64,000 bases of DNA from positions 62,001 through 126,000 of the forward strand of contig QEYB01001427.1 in NCBI GenBank assembly GCA_017562135.1, in the 5' to 3' direction. Origin of the DNA: Dipylidium caninum (Eukaryota > Platyhelminthes > Cestoda > Cyclophyllidea > Dipylidiidae). The notes beneath the pieces were generated by a model. It ran no database searches. It saw nothing but the letters and a program-made list of their open reading frames with translations, and had not been told where the DNA came from. The position numbers and the translations under genes were made by a program. Of this stretch, positions 46,084-60,100 are shown piece after piece (within the stretch, counting starts at the first letter, position 1; each line of letters begins with the position of its first letter).

Positions 46084-49000
46084 GGCGGGAGGGATGAGAG
46101 GAAGGAGTCGCGGGAATGGGAAAGCATCCGGGGAAACGGTCACTTTCATCCACGGCCAGAAAGCCGTCCGACAGGCGGCAGTCGACGTTTCGCGTCCGGT
46201 CAACCGGCGCGGTGTCGATCTCCGCTGACACCGCTGCCGACCGGACGGGCGAGGGGAGCGAGTGCGGGGCCACGGGAGAGGCCGTCGCCTTCACCGCGCC
46301 CGCTTTCGACATGTCACTGGCTTCAGCGGGAGAGGGAGAGCCGACACGAGGCGAGGGAGTCTCTCCCGTCGAGGAGGACAAATACGGTGAAGATGGGCAT
46401 TTTGTCGAGCCTACGAAGCCATCAGGCCCGTCGGTCAGGAGTAGACTGGGTGGAGTCCTCTTTGGTCGACCCTCCTCCATCCGGACGGGGCTTTACACTT
46501 CCATTTTCATTAAAGTAAATCTTCTTTCCTTCCCCCGTGTCGCGAATTACAGCACAATTTAAATCATCTTCGTGAATACTTCCACTGAACACATTAAACT
46601 GGATTTTGGCCAGCAATTAGTGAAATTTATTTTTGTGCTATTCGGTCTGTCCGAGGGAGGAAAAAAATCCTGCGACACTTCAGCATTGAAATGGTAAAAG
46701 TGGGATAGGAGGAATCGGTCCACAGGTCGTCGTGTGGACTGTGCGAGGCCGTGGACTGAGGCGTTGGCCCCCGACGGGGAAGTGAAGGGTTGCGGACGCG
46801 TCGCAAGAAACATCCTGCCAAGTGCTCGGTCTCGGGACGAGCAGAAGCCGCTTCCCACTGAATATCGTGCTGAATTACCTCCGTCACCGCCATTCGCTCT
46901 TTAAGGGGCGAGAACTTCGCCTGATTTACGCTGTCTGTCGGAGTCAAACGCAGAAACTATTTTTACGGGTGTGGGAAAAATCACGTGTAGCTGGGAGGAA
47001 GCCTAAACGAGACGTGCGTGAACTGGCAGATGCGAGCGGTGAGGGAAGGGGCAAACGGAGAGGCGTGAAGGCTTTCCTTCTGCCCTACACGGGGAGATGA
47101 GTGGCAGCGCAGGCTTCGAGTCTCAACCGCCGCACCGCCGAGGAGACGGTGGTGCTGCTGGCGACTGTCTGCTGTCATCGCCAGCCTCGTCCTTGACACG
47201 GGGGGCCAACGGACCTTTCTCGCGGACCCGACCACGTCTGGTGGACAGCCTCGTCAGGGGGAACAGGATGTCCTTCTGGCAGCACCACGTGATGCCCCCG
47301 GGCGATTACCCGTCAGGTCCGATTCCCCCTGCGTCAGTGACATTTGCTGCTGCAAATGGGGGCGGCTCCCACCACCGCCGAAGCCTCCCATGACGTGGTG
47401 TTCGCGGCGAACTGCTACTGCCTGCGTTGTTGGCCATGCAGTCGCTCTGTGGGCCAAATGTGGTGCTAAACATAGACGCGCATTCACACCACGACGTCTT
47501 AGCGGCAACAGCAGCTCCAAATTGCGATTTATTTAATAGCAGCCCAACGCGCAGTCGGTGCAGCCCCTCCGTGCTCCGCCGGGAGACCGTCTCCGGCCGG
47601 GTTGGCGCCGATGCGGGCTGAAAGTCAGGTGGCCGGCGTGGGTGCCTCACGAGGCTTTGTCTGGCTACGTCTTCGGGCAACCCGCACTGTGCAACCCGTC
47701 TTCTCTGCCCAAACGGGCTCAGGGGCGCCTTCGTCTGCGACGCCAACAACAGTGCAACGCCTCGAACAGGTTTCTACAACAGGTCAGACAGCCGATCTCT
47801 TCTCGCCCGACCAGAGGGCATCCGGCGCTGCAATGATGACTCACCCGCGGTCGGTAGTCAAGGAGCTTTGCCATCGGAGAGGAGAAGATCAGTGAGCAGG
47901 ACGGGCAGAAGAAAGTAGGTGCTCCTGCTGTCGAAGGAGGAGATGCTGTCGGCGTCAACTCCTGCCTGGATGTCAGAGGCGGCGAAGCGCCAAACACCGG
48001 CGAGCTCGAGGAGAGGAGAGGTTTAACTCCACCGTGTCGGCTGTGCATTGGACTGGGTGGAGTCTATGGACGTAGACACGAGCGACTTCTCCCCCACCGC
48101 CGCATAATCGTCCTCAGCATCATCAAACGAGCGGGAACCGGAATTCGCATCAGCCCGCGGCCCCGCGGCATCCGGGCCCTCGTCGCCGCAGTCAGAGCTC
48201 CTCCACTTCCCCTCCCTCGCCCATTCTGCTTCCGTCCGCTCCAGAACTGGTGGCTCTGTGATTTTTTTCCCACATCTGCCGACAGGATACCAGAGGATGG
48301 AAAATGGGGTCTTTTAAACTACCAACTCTTCGGAATGACCCATTCTGGCCACAAAACCGCCAAAGTTTCAGGGTTGGCTGACTGGCGATTCGCCTTTCAG
48401 ACATCTCAGCTTGTCGTTCTCCGATTTCAACCAGTGGAGGAGGACATGGGTCATTTTCGCTGAGGAGTCCGAGGCACCGGGAGCCATTGACTGCCCCGCG
48501 TTTTCGACTTCCCCTTAGTTGTCACGTCATGCGGGTTCCTGGTCTCGTCCGCGGAAATACAGCAAGGCGAATTGGAGCGAGATGTTTCAGGGAAACTGAC
48601 GAGACGGCGAGACAGAAGATGCCAGTGATGACCGTCCTCAATCACCGGCGTGGCGTACAACGGAGAATTTTTAAGGGTTGCCTTAACACTCTACAGAGCT
48701 TATCGCCCGTCCAAAAACCGTCATGAGAAAGCCTTTCTTCGGCGGAAAGTTGAAGCGCTGATGTACACGTGCAGAAAACTGGGGAAGAAGGCGAGGCTCT
48801 TGTGTCCACACCTCGGCCACCCACTTGGCCGGTACACGAATGCGAAGTGGGGACGGGTTTTCCCACTCGTCTTCACCGAAGGCTGCGCTCAATCCGACTT
48901 TTACACTTCCCGGTCAAAAATGCGTTTCGGTTAACTGCGTCCAGCGAGAAAACTCGCCCTTCCCCGCCGGGGCTAGAAACCACCTCCGAGCGCGTGTTAC

Positions 49001-52000
49001 CCTCGCAAAAGCGAACTTCGCCTTGGAGGCAGATGTGTTTGCTGACCGTGTTTATCGCTACCGTGTGCAATGAGGAAATAAAGTGGTGGTTACGGTTAAA
49101 ATCGGCACTTTAATGCTAAAGCCTCCCTAATAAAGATGGGTGCTGCCGTGACGATGCCGCCGCATGCGGTGTTAAGTGCCGCGGCAGACATCGCGTTCGG
49201 CCGAGGCCGGTCCGGCTTGGCGGCTGAGAGTGGCGCAGGCCCGAAATGGGCCGGGGCGAGAAACGAGGCTTCGTGGGGAAGGAGACCTGAAACCCGCCGC
49301 GTCAACTACAGCCTGACGGCAGCCATGTTGGAAGGCGCCGCAAGTTGGCCGTCCATTCGCCTGGCAACATTCGTTTAGAGGAGGCTGATGGGTGTTTTTG
49401 TAGCTCATTAGGTCGGCTTGTACAAGCCCCCCCCCCTGGTCTTGCCACTTGACGGGTTATGCGTGGAGGGCGGAGGGCGGCGGAGGCGGCGAAGGTGACT
49501 CGCCCGCCAGAAAGGCGGGACCAGAAGCCCTGGGGAGGCGGATCTCCACGAAGGAACTGGTCGACGCAAAGACCTCCCGCCTGATTGGTGTCCGCAAACA
49601 TCGCCTCCTCTTTGGAAGAAGGCGGCATCTTCCATCACCTCCCGCCAATACACGCAGGAGGGTCGGCTCAGTTCCTCGCCATCAGAGCCTCGTAGCAGAG
49701 CCATCTGGGACAAGCAGCCTCGTTTCCTCACGCCAAAAGCATCCCAAAACTCCACCCATTCTGAATTAACCGCTGAAAATGCGATTTTAAAGAAAAACAA
49801 ACTCTATTGTGATTGCACGAAACCCCCTGAGAAGCCCACGTTGACCACATAAAAGACCCGAAGGATATAATTTTACGCTCTTAAACTGGCCTTTTTTAAA
49901 ACATAACAACGGTGTGTTGTTTTTTCTACGGTCCCGGGGTAAACAGAGGGGTTGCAATAGCAGTTTACACCCGGCCAGTGCGATCGGCTATTTTTAGGGG
50001 GCGGATGACTCGGATGGTGGCATTTTCACGCACACTTTAAAATTAGATGCCTAATCTGGCCTGACCGTTGCGCCCACGCCGCCCTCTCCCTCCGACGTGT
50101 CGGCCACCGGACTCGCAGGAAGGAAGTGCGATAGACAGATGGCCTTTTCCTGCAATTTTCAACTCTACCTTCTGATAATCCATTGTTTGACGTGATTCTA
50201 TAGAATGCTGAGGTGTTCAGACAGAGACTCTTGACTCCTCCGTCGTTCCGGCCGTCTGGTGCCTCGTTTCGACGTCCGGAGGGAGGCCTCGTTGGGACAC
50301 GCGGGTGTCGAGAGGTGGCGGACTCGTGCACAAAGCCGCCCACTTCGGCGCTTTGGCTTTCGCGCCAGTGTGACGTGGAGCGAGTCAGGTGGACGATTTA
50401 ACTCTCCGGCCTTTGTCTTTCCCCCCCTCCCCGAGGTCGGTGAGTGCCTCGGATGACAGGAACGCTTTGCCCAGTCCACGAAATGCGTCTTTTCGGAGGG
50501 ACAAATTAGAGAGACGTCAGCGTCTCCCGCCTCGAGTATAACCTCGGCCAGCGCGGGAGAAAGCGAGCCAACACCTAATGAGGAGGCGTGCCAACCTGGC
50601 CGAATAAGGCTTCTTCTCTTATTAATTATTTCGTTCATCTGCAGTGCATGTGCGTCTAATCGTCAGAGGCGAGAGACGTGCGCTTCAGGAAAGTTAATTT
50701 GCAATTCCAACTCGGCTTCACGAGTCAACTTGACGCGTGTTTCCTTCTCCCATGGAATCGCAAAGTCGCCTGTTCCCTGTGAGGGAAATGGAGGGAGAAT
50801 TAAGACATTTGTGAGTTGGCCAACACTGCTGAAATGCATCTCTCCTTCGCCCCTCTCCCCGCCCCCCCTCGGGTGGCAGCTCGCACATTCGTCCAGTCGT
50901 CGAGGCGGCAGGCATTTAGGGGAGAAGTGGCCCTCCTTCGCTGTTTCGACTCAAAGGGCGCCTCGTGCTCGACAGAAACCCTGGCGACGAGGCCGTCCGT
51001 CGTGTTGGCCCTGCTGATTTCCAAACCGGATGTTCAGAGGGCGCCTGACTTGTCTATGGAAAAGTCAGATGTGGCGTTTTGGAGGCGAAGCAGCCGGAGA
51101 GGACGAAGAGGAGGCAGCAGACCCGGCATTTCGTGGGACTGTTCACCTGGTGAAACGCGAATGCCCCCTTCCAGGGATATATGATGGCTCACTCCACGAA
51201 GTCTGTCGAAGCGCGGAGATTAGACTAGGTGAGGGCGAATTTATGTTCAAGGAGTCATTCACTTCACACATGAAACCCTAACTATTGGGATAAAAAACTG
51301 TAAGTTGCGTATAATCCGTATACTCGCCCCCATTTCAACTCTTTTCTGGCGATTGTGCGCCAGCTACTCGCCTGACCGGATCCTTTTACCGGCATCTGAG
51401 GTGTGAAATGGTAGGAAAGCGGATAACAGTGGATGGGCGTTAGTGCCGAGCCTGCCGCGAATCCCCCGGAAGGGGAAGGAGAAGGGAAGGGGATGTCGAA
51501 AGGGGGGCGGCCGATCCCACGCCCTCCTCGTAAGTCTGTGGAATTCGTCCAGGCGGTGGAGAGGCAGACCAAGTCGTCGTCATGCCTCTCCCTCCCCGTT
51601 TTCGATCAGGTATGCTCGTAATCGCGCAGTGAGACAGAAATTACCGCGTCACGACGATGGTTTCTGCCGAGGTGAGCGGGTTTTCGATGAGACCGCTGAT
51701 GAAATCGGCTCTGGTCCGAATATCCCCACTATCTGGTCCGTGGAGGAGGCGGAAAGTGGACGGTTTTTTAATAGCAGTGGCTAATACGGCGCAAAATGGT
51801 AATTAATTGCCGACCTTAAATTTTTGCCGGGGAGCAACTTCTACTTCATCGGCCAAATGCCCGAAACACCAAGTTGCAGTTCCCCTCCGCCCGCCCCGAC
51901 GCGCCTCATTCCGCCTCGTCCCAGGTCCGCTCCTCCCCGGCCAAATCACATCTGGTGAACAATTTTTGCCAAGCTCTGCAACCTCACTACTTCAAATTTG

Positions 52001-53315
52001 ATTTTATCATGATACAATAAAACAGCGTATTTCCCGTTTTTCTGCGAACGCAGTTTCAGCAAAAACGAGCACATTCCTTCCGCGACGCACTAGTGTGGAA
52101 GGGGGTCGTGTCACGAATGCATGAGCATCATGCTAAGTTGCCTATTTTTGCCCACGGCGAGAAAATCTTTCAAGAGACTTCTCTCAGCCCACTAGGAGGA
52201 AAGCCACACCGACTTAAACCGCGCGCCCTCCGGCGTTAGCCAATCAGAAGGCAGTGTGATTCGGCGCGTATGACGGTTGGGTGCGGGTTATGCGTTACAG
52301 TAAACCAGTCTAATGCCGACGTGTATCTGCGTGGATGTATACCTGAATGGCCTTCCCAGCCACCAAAAAACCATGAGTGCCCTCTAGACGGTGCTTCAAA
52401 CCCCAGACAAACCATGCTCCTCCCACATGGAATAGCGCTCTTCTTAATCTTCCTCTCTCCAAAGGGGCATTCCGGACTCATCCCGCCTCGGCCTAACGAA
52501 GGTACGATTGACAAAGTAATCATATTTACTTATTCGCTTCCGCCTTTCGCCTTTACACTCGCCTTTGAATTTATTGTTCCGAGTGGAAATGAGAGGCTCC
52601 TTAACTCTGGCGATCCCCCTTAGCACGAGAGGAAACTCGTCAGAGCGAGCTTCTGAATTGGGGTGTTTAGACAGAGAATAGTGTGCGCTATGAGACCAAT
52701 TAATCATTTTCTAAAAGAGAACATTCGCCGCAACTTCGCAATACCCACATGAGGCCTGTTGTGTGGGGCATCAATGAGCGCACGCGAAATCGCGGTAATT
52801 AAACAGGCTGATTTAAAGACATCGCTCACGACCAAACGGTGATACAAACGATGATACACTTGGGGTCGTGGTCAATTATTACTGTGTGAAAGGATAAAAT
52901 CCAACTAACCGCGGTTTGAAGGCTCCCACATTTTTCGTCTGCACCGGTTGGCTGCCATACCTCTCGTTTCACGGCAGCTTCCTTTTCCGTGAACGCCGAA
53001 GTGAATCACATGCCACGGAGCGGAGCCTTCTCTCGGGTTTATTCAGTGGCGTCCGAGTAATGCGGACATGATCAGAGTGTCACGCAATTACAGCCTGGCA
53101 AAGGTGGCAGGTGAGCGCACTGTCGCCAACTCGAAGGACACAACGCCACCGTGCTCCTCCGGCCACACTTGACTGCCTTTCTTCCGGTCAGGTTTAATGA
53201 CGATCCTCTCATCCCCACGCCTCCACTTGAAATCGTCCTGATGGCACAACGAATACTCTGACCATGGCGATCGGGGTGTCGTATGAACCTTTTCTCATTC
53301 CTCCACGAAATTTAA

Positions 53316-53349
53316 GCTCTCCCGCTCTCCCGCTCTCCCGCTCTCCCGC
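53316..53349. repeat. (GCTCTCCC)4 minisatellite
   Basis: Four tandem 8-bp units in the GC-rich region. Confidence 0.92.
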
Positions 53350-54386
53350 TTTCTCTCTTCCCCGTCTCCCCTGCATCCCCCAGAGGCGGAAGAATAATTT
53401 CCCGCTGGAAAGCGCGCGCACGCACAAAGAGGCACACAAACAAGCATTAGTGTGAAATGGAAACAACTGTTAAACAGCCTCGCGTCCTCCCACCACCGCC
53501 CGTGCCTCGCCTCGCCTCGCCTCCCCTCCTGGCGGCATGTGTAAGTGGCACCGGCTTCGACCGGCTCACTTCCCCTCGTCCTCCCCGGCTCTCTCTCCCT
53601 CCTCCGACCGCGACGGCGTTCGAGAGCCACTCGCCTCGTGCGCAGGTGCGGACACTGAGCCGAGGTTCCGCGTTGGAGAGGCCTTTTTGTACTCTGAAAC
53701 CGCCTCTTTGGCCAAATCTCCCCTTCCCGCCTCTCCTCAATAAAGGGCGAGTGGAGAAGGTGTCTGCCTTCCGCCTGGCCCGGACGACGACGCACGTGCA
53801 GTTGGCAGGTGACGGTCTCCAAGACAACTCTGTGACCGCCCACACAGGCGGATGGAGACCGTCCTCACCCTTGCTGGCGGCTTTGAGGAATGCCGAGCGC
53901 CGCTCGATGGCCTCGCAGCTGGTGGAAAGGCGCCTCCTGGCGGTTGGTCTGCTCTCCGAGGGTGCGAGGGAAGGCCAGTTGGGCAGTTAACACGGTCACT
54001 TTTTTTCTCACCTTCGCGCGTGAGAAATGATGTCTCGTCTGTGCCCTTAAAAGGTCACAAGGAAGTCTGAAAGAGGTGTGAAGTGGCTGAAGAAGGCCTT
54101 AATGAACAGACACCCACGATGTTGTGCCTCAACCGAGGCAAAATTTTTTGTGGACTGCGTGGGTTACGCTTCTTCTGACGCCCATTCGCCAACCCGACAA
54201 CCTTGTGTGCGGTCATTTGCTGCTACACCGTTTGATCTGGTCACGACGGGTCCGCCCGATGACGTACAACTTGTTGTTTGGGGAAACTGCATCCCTCTAC
54301 ACCGCTCCCCCTGTCAGGGAAGGAGCAATGGGCGGGGCATGGGGGCTCCTTGGGTGTTCATTGTGACTCAAAGGTGAGTGCACATG

Positions 54387-54435
54387 AAGGAGGAGGAGGA
54401 GGAGGAGGAGGATGAGGAGGAGCAGGAGGAGGAGC
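54387..54435. repeat. (GGA)n purine tract
   Basis: Trinucleotide GGA repeat with single-base interruptions in the GC-rich region. Confidence 0.93.
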
Positions 54436-54755
54436 AGACGGGTGCCTGCTGAATTTGTTTGCAGAAGGTCCCTTTTGTTGTCTGTGTTCTCCCCCCTTTA
54501 CCAAGCGTCTTAGCCTTAGCACAATCCCCATCTTTTTTCTGCTTTGAACCCCACTGACATTTTGTTTCCCGGACACGATGATGGAAGGGTGCTCCTCCAC
54601 TCGAGGGAGGACAATTATTCTGGTGAAATCAAGTTTTTTGTCCCGGTTACTGGGGTGGAAATTGTGGCCCTCACTTGGCCATCGTAAAGTCACCCACTGC
54701 AGGTCTGCTTTCAAGACAATTTTGGACAAATCCGGGCCACATCGGCCACGCAAAT

Positions 54756-54779
54756 GCACACACACACACACACACACAC
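54756..54779. repeat. (CA)n microsatellite
   Basis: Twelve CA units. Confidence 0.95.
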
Positions 54780-54886
54780 GCCAGCACGTCCGGCCGAGGG
54801 CCCATTCGGAGTGCAACCGGCGGTGCACACACGTCCGCCGCCTCCTTGCAAGTCGCCTCACCATCGGCCCAGCGGACGGGCGAACA

Positions 54887-54909
54887 GACAAACAAACAAA
54901 TAAATAAAT
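54887..54909. repeat. (AAAC)/(AAAT) tetranucleotide repeat
   Basis: Short ACAA repeats followed by AAAT repeats, a small AT-rich island in GC-rich sequence. Confidence 0.9.
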
Positions 54910-55900
54910 GGGACCCGCTGTCCCTCCCCCCTCCCGCGCCGTTTGTCCTCCGAACGCTCTGTCTGATTCCTCGTCTTTTCCCTCGGACTGGGAATAAGCG
55001 TTCAGGCAAGCGGCCACTTCCTGGCACGAGGGTCTCATCTGCACGGGGAGGTGGGGGGAGACGCCGGGCACCCTCCACTCTGCAGCGCCACATCGTCTCC
55101 GCCCTTCTGTTGAATGAGGCCTCCTGCATCGTCAGTGGGATGGAACGAGCCTCCGACAGGCGGAGCATGAGTTAGCCGCTTTGCGAGACGCTCGCTGGGA
55201 GCAGGAAGGCGTCCTCTGCAAGGCGGCCCGTGTCGGAGGACCGCTGCAGACTCGGTGTCATTCGGCAAATGATATTCTCCAGTCCTTCAGTGACCGTGAG
55301 GCAAGAGTGACACTCGCCGTCTCACAACCACCCTCCCTCTCCCTTCCCTCCCGCCTTCCGGGCTTAAACATGGCCGAGAAGTTCTCCCGCCATTGGTGCG
55401 TGTCCCTCACGATGCAACCCCTCGGTCGGAGATTTGGACACTTTTCCTTAGCTCTGTCAATCCCAGAATGCGACAGGGAAGCGGTGAGAAGCAACTTAAC
55501 TAACAGAAACGAGTCAAAACAGTTTAATGAGACGGTCGAGTCCCCGGAGGAAGACGGGCATGTGGATGGGGGGATCGCCTGTCCCAGTAAGACACGTGAA
55601 TCTGCATTCCCTCAGACTCCAGGGGAGACACGCTTTCATACCACTGCAGTCGGGCAAGTTTTCGTCAGAGACAGCCAAATTCACAGCATGCCCCTGGTGT
55701 TTTTTTTTTCTGCGCATCTCGATGTATCGAAGGGAAAAGTAAGGGGCATAATTAATTACTTCGAAGTGCGACTCTCCTCGGGAGCAACAAAACATCACCA
55801 GCAGATCGGACGAAACGATGGCAGCCAAGTGGGCGCAGTGTTGCTTTTGGACGGAGAATAGGCGCAACGGGTCGTCCAGCACAGTGCAGCGCATTCCGCT

Positions 55901-55929
55901 TCCTCCTCCTCCTCCTCCTCCTCCTCCTC
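55901..55929. repeat. (TCC)n microsatellite
   Basis: About nine TCC units. They read as poly-proline, poly-serine or poly-arginine in overlapping spurious frames. Confidence 0.95.
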
Positions 55930-57171
55930 ACCATCCTCGTTCCAAAACAACTTCGACGAGCGCTCTTCTCCATGTTGTCAGCGACACGTCATGTTGCACT
56001 TCCTACGGCAGATGGCATGAAGGGTGCTTTCGCGAGTTGCCCACCCGAAAGAATTCAGGCGAGACATTAAACCGCTGCAACGCGCTCCTTCCGTTAAACT
56101 CGACCATACTAGTCTGAGGGGCAGCCGATTTTGAGCATCTGCTCCGTGCACCCGGGGCGTGGAGGAGAAAGTGGTGGCCCTCAGAATAGTCTGCTTTCCT
56201 CCTTAGCATTGGGTTGTCATTTGGTGAGGATGGGACCCTCCTTACACTGTTCTTGTTGGCTACAACGGAACAATGCTTCACTCGAGCTGCACTGGGCGAT
56301 GGCTCTTTGTTCGTGGCACCCATCACTTTGTTGATTGGTTGGAGTCGTGAAAAGGGTTATTTCGTACCGCTGACGTTGATTTGGCACAAGAGGCAGATTC
56401 CGTTTATTTCCCATCAGCTCTTATTTTACCACCGATCCTTGGTGTTCGTGGCGGAGGTCTTTCCTCTGCCCTTCACAAACTCTCCGGCCGTTCTCCAGCC
56501 CGAATAACCTGTTCAGACGCAATCAGCGTTGACATTTATGCGAATCTTAGTCAAGAAATTAAACTCGAATTTATGTAGCATCTTCCTCTACCAACATTTC
56601 CACGTAGGGGCTGAAGAACACCGAGCAGAGCGCATACTACTTACACGAGTGACTTATTTAAGTAGTATTGCGTGGCACAGACATTAACTCAAATAATAAT
56701 GTGGCTGTGAAAACCTTGATTTGCAATTGTAGAAATTATGGGGTTTCTGTGATGAGGAGGCATTTCTGGCCACGCAGTGCAGGCTTCATTCCAAAGGGGC
56801 GACACCGAGGAGAAGTCGGTGTCGCTTTCAACGACTGAATGAGCCCGAAATATCGCACTTCATCGCATAATTCACAAGCACTTGGGCACGCCTCGTTTGG
56901 CCGAAAAACTTCAAAAAGACATTCTCATCAACTTTCGACGAAGACGGGAAAATAACAAGTTCTTGGTAGCGATGGACGCTGAACTCCTCACAATTGGTTT
57001 GTACGAGATTGAAATGCCATCTTACCGCAATGGAAGAGGAGACTGTGGACGTGCAATCCCTTAATTTTTGGCTCCAGTCGGGCGAGGAAATGACTTTCTC
57101 CTAAACACACGTCATTATTTGACTGGCCAAGACTAGAGGCGACTTTACCCTCTTCCCCTTTTCTCTCCTAG

Positions 57172-60100
57172 TTGTCCTCCTCGATTCACGCCCCAGTGGA
57201 TGGGAGGGTTGGACCAAGAACACCGCCTCCGACATCGGTGTAAGTGACCTCCCCTTCCTCTCCCCAGTTTTCCCAATTTTGCCTGCCTCGGTTTAATTTC
57301 GACAACAGTTTGACGATCAGGCTAAGTGACAGAATTGCGTGAACCCTTCAGATCGCCCGAAGTGGGAAGGCGTGGGAGGTCTTTGACGTCTCAGTGAAAG
57401 TGATGTTTTGTGACACACACACAGTCGTAAATGAACCTCTTCCTATAAGCTGGGACCTTTTTTCGCTTGCATTCCCCCACACCCTCGGAGGAGGATGGGA
57501 CTCGGGCTGGGGCTGGGACTGGGACCGGGACCACCGGTGAGAAAAGGATGTAAGGGTGTGTAGTCCAAGTGAGGGACAAATTGAGCGGGAACGGAGGTAT
57601 TTCCTGCCTCCCCCCCTCCCCCCCCCCCAACAAAAAAAAATTTTTGTGGAGCTGCTCTAAGCTTCCCGTGCCCACTTCTTTTCACTCCGACCCAGCCTCT
57701 CCCGACGTGGCAGGTCTGGGAATTCTCTGCCTCATCTCCTGTCCCCGATGTGGATTCCCCTTTCCAGCAGTCGACTTTGAAAGCTACGAGACGTGGGGCT
57801 TTCATTTCGTTGTCCCACCCACGTCTCGACGGTCCACTTCTAGTCGAGCCCCGCCGGTAAAGCGTCGAGACAATGTACTGAAGGCGGAATAGTTGACGCG
57901 CTACCTTCCCTCCCAAAAAAGTCCCGTTCCAACCACCAAGGATGCGGTAGAAGCTTGCGGTGGATTGTAACTCGGACGGGTTTCACGTTTTGGGGGAAGA
58001 CGTAAGACGAATCCGAGCAAATTCACTCCTGGTGGCGGGGGAAATGATCCCCTTCGCCTAGAACGGAGAATCTGACTTGCGTGGGCGCATCAGCAATGAC
58101 AACGGGGCCAGTAAGCTTCCACCACGCGCTTAACCACGCCAGGGGAAAAGATCGCGGCCTTGAAAACGGTCACGGAGGGACGGAGGAAGGACCTTTTCTC
58201 GCCATACCACGGGGGTCAGCTGGGAGTGGCGCGAGATTTCATCTCGGTTCGGGCTTAAAAACGGGGCTAATGTCGCCGAGGAATGTAACACGTAAAAATG
58301 CCTTCTTCATGACATCCATTAACACGGAGATTCCGAGTAACAAAATAAAATACTCGCGTGATGGGGCAGCAGGCTGCCGTGGGTGGACAGTTCGGCCTGG
58401 CCGCAGGCCTCGTGGATGCCTGTCGGCCACATGAAGGCCTCGACAGAGCAGATGGCGGTTGGTAGTAGAAGGCCAAAAGGATGGAAAAGTTTGCCATCAC
58501 TCCACCCTTGTTCCCACAAAATGACGGTGGAAGCAATTGGTCGGTGTGCAAAGTCTGTGGGCAGTGGACGAGCCTCCTCCCTGAGAGAAAGGAAGTTGAA
58601 GCGATCATCCGAGGCGCTGACCAAAGCCTCCCAGGGAGGGAGAACGGGATGGACTGCCCGAAAACGTCCATCTCACCTCGTGGAAGGGCGTTCGAGTGCT
58701 CCATTCATACTCTTTTCAGCTTTTCCTTCCGTTGCAGTGGCGCCAACAGAGTCGGCCCGGAGCAGGCTACAGCGTTTTTGGCCTGTGCGAGAGCAGCACC
58801 TCCGTCGAGGGGGAGGAGTTTTGGCTGTTCGGTCCCCTCATCCCCCTGGGACCGGCTCTCAGCATTCACGTCCAAGTTAACTTCATGCTGCGCAGCTGCG
58901 CCGACCGCGAGATCGCCGACGGTCGGGGGGGCAGCTGTCGGGAGAACTTTGACGTCTTCCTGCAGCAGGAGGCGCTTCGCAGCGACATGGATGTGGCGGA
59001 GGTTCCACAAATCGAGGTGCGTTTTCAGCCCCGCACCACACCTTCCACAAGCGGTCGTTAAGGCGACCAGAAAAGGCATAAAATTGTGGCCGTCTTCTGG
59101 TGGGGAGTGAAGAAGTCGCCGAGTGAATGGGGTGATCAACGTGGCGCCTTCTCACACGCGGTGCGGATTCTCGACAATCCTGTCCCCGTCAGTGCAAAAT
59201 GCCACGAGAATGAGAGACAAGTGGACAAAGAGGCGGCAGTCTGTCAGCAGCGTCAAAGTCGCGGCAGACCGTCTCACTGTCCAGCGTATCTCTGCGAACG
59301 CTTCCACCCTTTTAGTGCATCTCTGAACGAAGACCACTTTTCATTGTGGTCAGACAGTTTTTTGACAATGACGCGGTGCCTCCTGAGGCCACTCGGAAGG
59401 TAGCCAGGGTGAGTGGCGGTGAGGTGATTGTCCCGGTCCTCGTAGCGCGTGTGGAGCAGCGGGTGGAGACGCATTCCACATCACCTCCGTGAGGGCGTCT
59501 GGTGACTTATTTCGGAGCGATGCGAGGCGCAGACGCTTGAGACAGGCCGAATCTGTCGTGGCAGAGGGTGCAATCGTGACCCGCCTCCCCCGCCCCTTTG
59601 CCCTTCAGACCGGAGTCATTCACTCGACGTCAATTTCATCAATCTAACCGCCGCCCAGTGACACCATGACCCTGGAAATGGGCGACGACTGTAAGGAGCA
59701 AACACGCCGGCCTGACGTGCCTTGTGGAGTGGAGACGCACTGTCTCTCGAGAAGGAATTTGTAGGTGAATCAAAAACGTATAAGATGCCAGCAGCGGAGT
59801 ATTTCGCGGGCTGGCAAAGACTTCACTCTGCCGACAAGGGCGTGTCTCCAGGGGCAGACAGTGTTTCTGGACGTTTATTCCCCTTTTGGGGGAAAAAGGG
59901 CGCAGCGTAAGATGGTGTATTTGCCGGCCCTTCAACTGGAAAGAAGGCTTTGAAATTTGGTGGAATGCAGGGCCAGTCCCCACGGTTCCGCCTCGCCAGA
60001 TGGGCAGAGGAGACATTTCACCTCTCGACAGTCGCACACTGTCCTCCCAGAACGGTTTCCACCACTGAAGGTGGCAGACCACATCTCCCATCTCACTGTT

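Larger units (their letters stand above)
37002..57171. other. About 20 kb GC-rich region without recognisable genes
   Basis: After the PAK stop the composition changes from AT-rich to GC-rich at about 38 kb and stays so to the right edge. Many long open frames appear on both strands simply because stop codons are scarce. None has a recognisable domain, and most overlap several others. I found no tRNA, rRNA, transposase or reverse transcriptase. It contains the simple repeats listed separately. It may hold the promoter, untranslated exons and signal-peptide exon of the Eph gene at 57172, but I cannot place them. Confidence 0.6.

Noticed and set aside
45272..46480. Longest open frame of the window, 402 codons on the minus strand
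   Set aside because: It has no recognisable domain, reads through a GGAGA repeat, lies in GC-rich sequence where stops are rare, and overlaps other long frames on both strands.
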